Made by a program: the position numbers and the translations under genes. Shown in pieces: positions 12,578 through 17,604 of a stretch of DNA of 17,604 bases. Numbering within the stretch: position 1 is the stretch's first letter; each line of letters starts with the position of its first letter. This DNA comes from Gp7-AA10 sp041483175 (lineage in GTDB: Bacteria > Acidobacteriota > Thermoanaerobaculia > Gp7-AA8): NCBI GenBank assembly GCA_041483175.1, contig JBGPFD010000051.1, positions 1 through 17,604 on the forward strand, in the 5' to 3' direction. The notes under the pieces are model-generated. The model saw only the letters and a program-made list of their open reading frames with translations. It had not been told where the DNA came from and did no database searches.

Positions 12578-15403
12578 TCACTGTTTCGCGGCCAGATTCG
12601 CGGCCACGTACGCGGGATCATTCGTGACGTTGTCAACGATGGCCGCGTAGGCGCCGATCATTCCTTCGATGGTGCTGATGCGGAGCAGTACCGGCTTGCC
12701 GGAATCGGGCAGGCCGCGTGCGTGGAACAGATTGTCGATCTGCATGCCGCCGGCCGAGGGGATGCTTACTTCGAAACTGTCGAGAGCGTGGCCGGCGTCG
12801 TCGATGATATCGACGCGCGCGCGCGCCGGACCCGGCCCCGGCCAGGCGGTCAGATCGACGAGCCCGAGATTCGTGCGGAAGCCCGGATCGAGCGAGGCGC
12901 CGAGAATCTCCAGCGTGTCGCCCGCGCCGCCTGACTGGAAGCTGTTGAGCGGCGGCATGAGGAACCCGTAGGTTCCACCGCTGGGATCGATGGTGTAGGT
13001 GCGCGAGGTGACACGCACGCTGGTGTCGTTGGTCGAGCCCTGGATGGTGAATCGCAGGCGGGCGATGCCGGTCTTTCCGAATGCGTTCAGCAGGACGTCG
13101 CGAATGACGCGCGCCTCGTGCGGGAGCAGCGTCAGCGGAAGCGTGGTCGGGTTTTCCGGAACGTCCCACAGCTTGGCCTGGAGGTTCAGGGTTTTCGCCT
13201 GCGAGGAATTGTTGAACAGATAGAGATCGCTGCGGAACTTCGACCCGTTCGCGCCGTCGAGGTGGCCAATTGCCGGAATGGTTCTCATGACGGACGCGGG
13301 AATGTCCGGCGGGAAGAACGTCGGGTCGTTGGTGCGGTTGTCGACGACGAACACGGAAGCGATCATCGACCCGCGATTCGGCTGCAGCGTGAGCGCGCCG
13401 GTGTCGGAGAGGGACAGGCCGAACAGCGGGGCCACGCCGTTGACCTGCATCTGCTGCGATCCGGCGAAGGCCACCGGCGCATCGGCGAAATTGCCGTTCG
13501 AACCGGCCGCGGTCGCGTTCACGTCCGCTCCATGTCCGGAGACATCGGCGAGAAAAACGTTGGTGCGGAAATTCGAACCTTGAAACGCGCCGGAGAACGT
13601 CAGCGGGAAGCGGGGGCCCGCAGCGGTGAAGACGTCGATGCCGTTCATCGTGAACCCATACGTGCCGCTGCCGCTCTTGTTGTACGTGCGGCTGGTCACG
13701 TTGATGGCGCTGCCGATGGGCGGGCTCACATAGAGCGCGCCGGTCACGTCATCGAGTTGAAAGAGTGTGCTGAGGATGTCGGGAACGCGACGGATCTCAT
13801 ACGCCTGCAAGGCCAGGGCGACGAGCGGCAGCGTGTACGCAGTATCCGCGCTGAGATTGTTGGGCAGAAACGACAATGCGACATTGATCGCGCTGCTACT
13901 CGGGTTGTAGAGCGTGACATCAGTGGACCAGTTGCTGCCGAACGCGCCCGGTGTGCGCCCGACGCCCGGAAGCATGAGTTTCTGCGCCAGCGAGGCGCGC
14001 ACCACGCCCCACTCCTGCACCACGTCGCTTCCGCCGCCGCCCGGCGGAGCGGGCGAGAGGATCGGGCCGGGCGGGAAGAATGCCTGCGCCGCCCCGGAGT
14101 CGAACACGAACGGATCCCCGCCTTCGACGGCGTCGACATCGAGATGCACGAATCCTTTCGCCGTGGTCTCGCTCAGGAACAGCTCGTCGTACGACCTCGG
14201 CGCCAGATCGCCGACGTGCCACACCGCGAGCGCCGGATCCTTGAACAGCAATTGATCGATCGTCTGTCGCGGGCGATGCACCTGAATCAGCACCTTTGTT
14301 CCCGAAGTGGCCGAATGCAACGCTTCCACTTCGGGCGCCGTGACATCCTGCCATTGCGGCACCAGGCCGGCGGACGGCGTGTGGAGATAAAGGCTCGACG
14401 GGCGGCTGCCGCCGCGCTTCATGATCCAGGCGCCGGAGTAATCCGCCGTGGGGACCGCGAAAAAGACCCACGAGGAATTGATCGGCGGCTGCGCGTTCGG
14501 CGCGCCATCCCACGAGGCGGCGACCGGATTGACCGCGCCATCCTTCGCATACCAGAGAACGACATTTCCTGAGGCGCTCGTCTGCTCGATGTACGCGGCG
14601 CCGCCGGGAGTGATCCATCCTTCCACGAAGCCGCCCAGCGACGGCGCGGCCATCACCTTGTTCTGCACTCCGTTGAGATCGACGCTGACGATGCCGCTGT
14701 TGGTCTGGACGAGAAAGCGCTTCCCCTCGCGATCGGATCCAGCCAGTGTCACGGTGCTGTTGAATGGCGACGGCGGACCGACTGGGGGCGGGAGTGGCGG
14801 TATGAGCTGGGTCACCGAACCGGTGCCGGTAATCGCGACAACGCCGTTGTCCACGGCAACGACGAACGGCACTTCGCGCGTGCCGATGCGCACGCTGCTG
14901 TAGCGGCCGCGGGCGAACGGTCCGCCCGTGTCCGAGCCCGTTCCCATCGAGATCGTCTGCGACGGGAGAGGGACCTTCCTCCACGTCGCACCTCCGTCGA
15001 CGCTCAGCAGCCAGATCGGGAGCAGCGTCGGGTTGTTTGCCTGGAAATTCGCCGACGTCTGGATCAGGATTGCCGCCGGGCGCCCTTGATCCTCGCGAAC
15101 GGCGGCGATGTTGACCGCAGCGCTGGATCCATCCTGCGGAAAAATGATGCGCGGCTCTTCTTCCGCTTTCGAGTCGTACAGCACGACCTGGCCCGGCGGA
15201 TAGACCGCATACGGTGGCATCGGGACGAGCGGGCCGGGCTGGCTGTTCGTCGATGTCTGTTCGAACAGCACGAAATGCCGGTTTATCCGGTTCTGTACCG
15301 CCGGGACGGCGACGCGATCGCTGTACGGCGCGTAGGAGATAACGCGTCCGTGGGCTGCGGCGGCGATCGAAAGAAGCGCGAGGAAGGCGAGACGGGTGCG
15401 CAT
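12578..15403 (-). CDS. large secreted protein with duplicated two-domain C-terminal unit
   Basis: A 941-residue exported protein of unknown function. The ATG at 15403 gives a clear signal peptide (MRTRLAFLALLSIAAAAHG) and has AGGGGG 5 nt upstream (minus strand); the frame extends to a GTG at 15433 but adds ten unlikely residues. The N-terminal half (20-450) looks like a repetitive beta structure and contains one canonical Asp-box, S-x-D-x-G-x-T-W, at 134-141, as in BNR/sialidase-like propellers. A Gly-rich linker (PPGGGGSD, about 453-460) follows. The C-terminal half has four related modules, each opening with an F/W-[RS]-[ST]-[ND]-[VL] motif (near 492, 612, 723, 842). Modules 1 and 3 end with VTSRTY...GTYGF; modules 2 and 4 end with VDN-TNDP. 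This is an A-B-A-B duplication. No catalytic residues are recognisable; a surface or adhesive role is a guess. Confidence 0.82.
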   Translation of the reverse strand: MRTRLAFLALLSIAAAAHGRVISYAPYSDRVAVPAVQNRINRHFVLFEQTSTNSQPGPLVPMPPYAVYPPGQVVLYDSKAEEEPRIIFPQDGSSAAVNIAAVREDQGRPAAILIQTSANFQANNPTLLPIWLLSVDGGATWRKVPLPSQTISMGTGSDTGGPFARGRYSSVRIGTREVPFVVAVDNGVVAITGTGSVTQLIPPLPPPVGPPSPFNSTVTLAGSDREGKRFLVQTNSGIVSVDLNGVQNKVMAAPSLGGFVEGWITPGGAAYIEQTSASGNVVLWYAKDGAVNPVAASWDGAPNAQPPINSSWVFFAVPTADYSGAWIMKRGGSRPSSLYLHTPSAGLVPQWQDVTAPEVEALHSATSGTKVLIQVHRPRQTIDQLLFKDPALAVWHVGDLAPRSYDELFLSETTAKGFVHLDVDAVEGGDPFVFDSGAAQAFFPPGPILSPAPPGGGGSDVVQEWGVVRASLAQKLMLPGVGRTPGAFGSNWSTDVTLYNPSSSAINVALSFLPNNLSADTAYTLPLVALALQAYEIRRVPDILSTLFQLDDVTGALYVSPPIGSAINVTSRTYNKSGSGTYGFTMNGIDVFTAAGPRFPLTFSGAFQGSNFRTNVFLADVSGHGADVNATAAGSNGNFADAPVAFAGSQQMQVNGVAPLFGLSLSDTGALTLQPNRGSMIASVFVVDNRTNDPTFFPPDIPASVMRTIPAIGHLDGANGSKFRSDLYLFNNSSQAKTLNLQAKLWDVPENPTTLPLTLLPHEARVIRDVLLNAFGKTGIARLRFTIQGSTNDTSVRVTSRTYTIDPSGGTYGFLMPPLNSFQSGGAGDTLEILGASLDPGFRTNLGLVDLTAWPGPGPARARVDIIDDAGHALDSFEVSIPSAGGMQIDNLFHARGLPDSGKPVLLRISTIEGMIGAYAAIVDNVTNDPAYVAANLAAKQ

Positions 15404-15470
15404 GGGAACCCCCTGATCAGGGTATGTTCTCACAGCACGCGCAGCAAGTGTTACGCGGCGGACGTGGCGC

Positions 15471-15513
15471 CGGCTCTCAGCCGGCGCAGTGACCTGAAGC
15501 CGGCTGAGAGCCG
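15471..15513. repeat. REP-like hairpin of the CCGGCTCTCAGCCGG family, copy 2
   Basis: CGGCTCTCAGCCGGC (15471-15485) pairs perfectly over 15 bp with GCCGGCTGAGAGCCG (15499-15513) around a 13-nt loop. The left arm shares CGGCTCTCAGCCGG with the hairpin at 5838-5890, and CTCTAC at 15515-15520 recalls that copy's flanking TAG/CTA. It lies between two minus-strand genes. The rest of 15404-15523 contains only the ribosome binding site of the secreted protein and nothing else that I can support. Confidence 0.7.
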
Positions 15514-15523
15514 ACTCTACATC

Positions 15524-15742
15524 CTATTCGCGGACGATCTCGGCCCAGGGCATCTTGCGAACGAGTTGGACTTTTTCGTCGATCTCGTTCTGTGTCGCCC
15601 GCTCTCCGAGGACGCGGCGCAGATAATCCACCTCGGGGGAGACCAGCTTGTTGTGTTTCGGCAGGAGGCGGATTGCGGCGTTCTGAAGATTGCGTTCGGA
15701 CACGGTGATCATTTTCGAAGTTCTCGTGACCTTATCGCTCAT
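15524..15742 (-). CDS. small protein of unknown function (72 aa)
   Basis: I do not recognise this family. The 72-residue product is basic at its N-terminus and has two predicted helices: SERNLQNAAIRLLPKHN (about 15-31) and SPEVDYLRRVLGERATQNEIDEKVQLVRKM (about 35-64). It ends PWAEIVRE. It has no signal peptide or membrane segment. The ATG at 15742 has a modest AGG element 8-9 nt upstream; an internal ATG at codon 11 (MITVSERN) is an alternative. It is coded on the same strand as the zinc-type microprotein upstream (47 nt gap) and the secreted protein downstream. The hairpin at 15471-15513 follows its stop. The amino acid composition looks like that of a real protein rather than a shadow frame, but the evidence is only coding character. 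Confidence 0.55.
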   Translation of the reverse strand: MSDKVTRTSKMITVSERNLQNAAIRLLPKHNKLVSPEVDYLRRVLGERATQNEIDEKVQLVRKMPWAEIVRE

Positions 15743-15789
15743 ACGAAACCTGCAACGAGAGTTGAACGTGAAGTAATCCCGGAAGGCGA

Positions 15790-15972
15790 CTACCGTTTTC
15801 GCGTGCGCGTCGCTTTGGACACACCTAGCGTACCGCGAAACGCGAAAGATTGCTGCACAAAATCACGCCGCTCTGACCGACACGAACAGAGCGCGCACTG
15901 CACGCCGTCGGCATGCGCAGCGCGCGAGTGCCCGCAGAATTCACATCTCCGGTTTGCGGTGGTCCTGGCCAT
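15790..15972 (-). CDS. zinc-binding-type microprotein (60 aa)
   Basis: The start codon is the ATG at 15972; a GTG one codon earlier is possible. Residues about 9-32 contain the pattern C-x2-C-x-H-x4-H-x5-C-x2-C-x-C, a compact Cys/His cluster very likely to hold zinc. The same spacing occurs in small uncharacterised bacterial proteins. The remainder is basic, and the tail TRTRKR suggests nucleic acid or ribosome contact, which is inference. No membrane segment is present. The gene is 47 nt upstream of the small unknown gene and divergent from the ankyrin gene. No family name can be assigned. Confidence 0.6.
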   Translation of the reverse strand: MARTTANRRCEFCGHSRAAHADGVQCALCSCRSERRDFVQQSFAFRGTLGVSKATRTRKR

Positions 15973-16067
15973 CACCGATAATTGTGATCAAGAAGAGTGC
16001 CCAGTATCCCTTTTTCTTATCCGCGTAGAATCCGCAGGAATTGAGAAGTGGGCGCGACCGGCCCGCT

Positions 16068-16073
16068 TACGAT
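16068..16073 (+). promoter_or_regulatory. -10-like hexamer TACGAT before the ankyrin gene
   Basis: TACGAT is followed by exactly 6 nt (GGGCCG) and then the ATG at 16080, which predicts transcription starting at the start codon. TTGAGA at 16041-16046 resembles a -35 but the 21-nt spacing is long. There is no purine-rich ribosome binding site in the 6-nt interval. Confidence 0.45.
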
Positions 16074-16079
16074 GGGCCG

Positions 16080-16739
16080 ATGACAAAAACAGAAGAGCTG
16101 ATCGAAGCCATCAAGCAGGGCGACGGCAGGAAGGCCGGCACTCTTCTCGATGAGGATCGGACGCTGCTGCAGGCGAAATCGGGAAACACGTCGGCGATCC
16201 TGCTGGCCCTCTACCATGGACATCCCGAATTCGCACAGCTATTTACAGCCCGCGGGGCCGAGCTGACCTTTGCCGAGGCGTGCGCCGTCGGGGATCGCAC
16301 GCGCGTGCGTGGGTTACTGCAAAAAGATCCCTCGCTCCTGCATTCGTACAGCGAGGATGGCTTTCCCGCCGTGGGCCTGAGCATTTTTTTCCGCCATCCG
16401 GAGCTGGCGCGCGAACTGATCGAGCGCGGCGCGGACGTGAACGCGGCGGCGCGAAATCCACAGCTTGTAGCGCCGGTTCACACGGCTGCCACCGTCTGCG
16501 ATCACCAGAGTATGCAGTTGCTGCTGGAACGGGGCGCCGATCCGAACGCGCGGCAACAGATGGGATTCACGGCGTTCCACGGCGCCGCGAGCCGCGGCGA
16601 CATCGAGATGGCGAAGCTGCTGATCGCACACGGTGCCGATCCGCATGCGCGCACGGATGACGGCAAGAACGCGGTCGACATCGCCGAAAAGTACGCTCAG
16701 CCCGCGTTCGTTGCGTGGTTTCGCGACAATGTAAGTTAG
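16080..16739 (+). CDS. ankyrin-repeat protein
   Basis: A 219-residue soluble protein made almost wholly of ankyrin repeats. The clearest units are near residues 94-126 (DGFPAVGLSIFFRHPELARELIERGADVNA), 130-159 (APVHTAATVCDHQSMQLLLERGADPNAR) and 162-191 (GFTAFHGAASRGDIEMAKLLIAHGADPHAR). Degenerate units flank them at 36-67 and from 195. Ankyrin arrays bind partner proteins, so a scaffold or inhibitor role is likely, but no partner can be named. There is no signal peptide or membrane segment, so it is cytoplasmic. The ATG at 16080 is chosen over upstream in-frame codons from 16041 because it starts a typical MTKTEELIEAIKQGD helix and lies 6 nt after TACGAT. Confidence 0.85.
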   Translation: MTKTEELIEAIKQGDGRKAGTLLDEDRTLLQAKSGNTSAILLALYHGHPEFAQLFTARGAELTFAEACAVGDRTRVRGLLQKDPSLLHSYSEDGFPAVGLSIFFRHPELARELIERGADVNAAARNPQLVAPVHTAATVCDHQSMQLLLERGADPNARQQMGFTAFHGAASRGDIEMAKLLIAHGADPHARTDDGKNAVDIAEKYAQPAFVAWFRDNVS

Positions 16740-16741
16740 CG

Positions 16742-16782
16742 GTTAACAGTGAACAGTTAACAGGCCCGCCCTCCCTGTTAAC
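16742..16782. repeat. 7-bp tandem repeat with inverted partner (GTTAACA type)
   Basis: GTTAACA-GTGAACA-GTTAACA-G (16742-16763) is three 7-bp units, two identical and one with a single change. An inverted copy, CTGTTAAC (16775-16782), follows an 11-nt GC-rich spacer and pairs with GTTAACAG (16756-16763). It starts 2 nt after the ankyrin gene stop. The remaining spacer to the next gene (16783-16839) shows nothing else that I can support. Confidence 0.75.
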
Positions 16783-16839
16783 GGCTCATTGCATTTCGGC
16801 CGCGCGCCGTGCGGGTCGGTTTGCGCTACTGGTTTCGTC

Positions 16840-16845
16840 GATAAT
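16840..16845 (+). promoter_or_regulatory. -10-like hexamer GATAAT before the 97-residue gene
   Basis: GATAAT is followed by exactly 6 nt (CGTCGC) and then ATG 16852. This again suggests a leaderless transcript. No ribosome binding site lies between them, and no standard -35 is visible. Confidence 0.45.
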
Positions 16846-16851
16846 CGTCGC

Positions 16852-17145
16852 ATGGGCTGGAAGATCGAGAGGCAGGCGAACGGGAAATTCGCCATCTATT
16901 CGACGCGCATCGACGACTACATCGTCATCGACGCCGACCCGCTGCACATCGCGCAGATCTACGCGGAAAAAGGAGTGAAGGTCTATCTCGCCAGCGCGCG
17001 GGCGCAGATCGCGCGGGGAAATCCGGTCTCTGACGCGGGTGAAACGAAGATCGAGGCCAGCCGCCGCCGCGGCGCGACGCCGAAAGAAGGGGACGTACCG
17101 ATCGGCGTCACCGGCTTCACTCTCGGCGAGATCGACGAATGGTGA
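16852..17145 (+). CDS. small protein of unknown function (97 aa)
   Basis: I do not recognise this family. The start MGWKIERQANGKFAIYSTRIDDY is the first codon after a GATAAT box, and the in-frame upstream codons to 16789 are repeat-derived spacer. The N-terminal 50 residues look like a compact alpha/beta fold (KFAIYST, IDDYIVIDAD, LHIAQIYAEKG, VKVYLASA). A charged linker follows (about 51-77), then a C-terminal VPIGVTGFTLGEIDEW. It has no membrane segment and no catalytic motif. Its 3' end overlaps the convergent DUF2784-type gene by 29 bp. Confidence 0.6.
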   Translation: MGWKIERQANGKFAIYSTRIDDYIVIDADPLHIAQIYAEKGVKVYLASARAQIARGNPVSDAGETKIEASRRRGATPKEGDVPIGVTGFTLGEIDEW

Positions 17146-17494
17146 TCGGAAAAACCTTCGCGTAAATCGCCGTGTTCAGGAGGAACACGAACGCGGCGAT
17201 GGCGAACTGCACCCCGCGCGTAAGTCCCGGTGGATAGATGAGGCTGTAGACGTGATGGGCGATGAAGCCCTCGCTGTAGCCCTGCAATCCCGCGCGCAGG
17301 CGAAAGAGATTCTCGTAGGTCGTCAGCGGGCAATCCCAGTTCATCAACTCGATGAGCGCTCCCCAGATCGCCGCGGGCAGATGAACCCAGCCCAGCTTTC
17401 GCCATCGCAGGACGAGGAACCCGCCGACAGCGACGAAGAGGACGAAGGCGAGATGGACGATGGTCGTGACGTCGGCCAGTAGTCGATAGAGCAT
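17117..17494 (-). CDS. DUF2784-type integral membrane protein
   Basis: A 125-residue membrane protein of unknown function. Hydrophobic segments lie at about residues 8-29, 36-52 and 96-116, with a weaker one near 76-88. The NWDCPLTTYENLFR segment (about 52-65) and the YSEGFIAHHVYSLIYP segment (about 73-88), containing a His pair, are characteristic of the DUF2784 family as I remember it. Length matches that family. The ATG at 17494 is the natural start; a TAAGTT hexamer lies 9 nt upstream on the minus strand. It follows the partial gene at the right edge by only 12 nt on the same strand, so the two probably form an operon. Its 3' end overlaps the convergent gene by 29 bp. Confidence 0.8.
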   Translation of the reverse strand: MLYRLLADVTTIVHLAFVLFVAVGGFLVLRWRKLGWVHLPAAIWGALIELMNWDCPLTTYENLFRLRAGLQGYSEGFIAHHVYSLIYPPGLTRGVQFAIAAFVFLLNTAIYAKVFPITIRRSRRE

Positions 17495-17506
17495 CGATTG
17501 GACAAC

Positions 17507-17604
17507 TTATCGTCGCGCCCGTTCTCGCGCGAGCTCGATCTGCTTCTCCAGAAACTCCCGGAAGTCGATTCCCGCCGCGCGCAGCTCCTGTGGCACGAGC
17601 GAGC
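17507..17604 (-). CDS. C-terminal end of an unidentified gene running off the right edge
   Basis: On the minus strand one frame is open from the window edge to a TAA at 17507-17509. It encodes a 31-residue tail beginning SLVPQELRAAGIDFREFLEK and ending IELARERARR. The heptad-like spacing of Leu/Ile with many Arg/Glu residues suggests a terminal charged helix. The composition looks like a real protein end, and it sits 12 nt before the DUF2784-type gene. The family cannot be told from this fragment. Confidence 0.5.
   Translation of the reverse strand, partial: SLVPQELRAAGIDFREFLEKQIELARERARR

Noticed and set aside
13118..14572. 484-codon plus-strand open frame opposite the secreted protein
   Set aside because: It is an Arg/Glu/Gly-rich antisense shadow; the minus strand has a signal peptide and internal repeats.
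15086..16153. 355-codon plus-strand open frame across the small genes
   Set aside because: It crosses hairpins and the minus-strand small genes, has no recognisable domain, and runs out of frame into the ankyrin gene.

Overview
This is a 17.6-kb, GC-rich (visibly above 60%) stretch of bacterial chromosome with no phage or insertion-sequence genes and no rRNA or tRNA. Several traits resemble genomes of Acidobacteriota or neighbouring phyla: a large secreted protein built from repeated beta-type modules, many short inverted repeats between genes, and starts that look leaderless. That assignment is inference; no marker gene proves it.

Layout. (1) 1-883 looks like a piece of an integron cassette array. 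A well-formed attC site (116-221) is followed by a two-gene ParE-type toxin-antitoxin cassette (277-809), and a weaker attC-like hairpin follows right after the toxin stop. No integrase is in the window. (2) 1035-5835 is a complete branched-chain-amino-acid-type ABC importer operon in the order lipoprotein binding protein, two permeases, two ATPases (livJ-H-M-G-F type). A 29-bp perfect hairpin of tandem 7-bp repeats sits between the two permease genes. (3) 5922-9894 holds two APC-superfamily amino acid/amine permeases and a Rieske non-heme iron oxygenase. The second permease and the oxygenase overlap by 4 bp. (4) 9915-10433 (minus) is a DNA-3-methyladenine glycosylase I gene, divergent from 10605-12512 (plus), a membrane-anchored PAS-GGDEF-EAL c-di-GMP protein. 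(5) 12578-15403 (minus) encodes a large exported protein whose C-terminal half is a duplicated two-domain unit. (6) 15524-17604 carries small genes: an unknown 72-residue protein, a Cys/His zinc-binding-type microprotein, an ankyrin-repeat protein, a 97-residue unknown, a DUF2784-type membrane protein, and the C-terminal end of a gene running off the right edge.

How the genes fit together. The central part is transport-heavy: one ABC importer and two secondary permeases, then an oxygenase translationally coupled to one of them. This suggests uptake and oxidation of an amino-acid-like or amine substrate whose identity cannot be read from the sequence. The most notable non-coding signals are the attC/toxin-antitoxin cassette, two unrelated 7-bp tandem-repeat inverted repeats, a dispersed hairpin family seen twice, and -10-like hexamers exactly 6 nt before the start codon of four separate genes.
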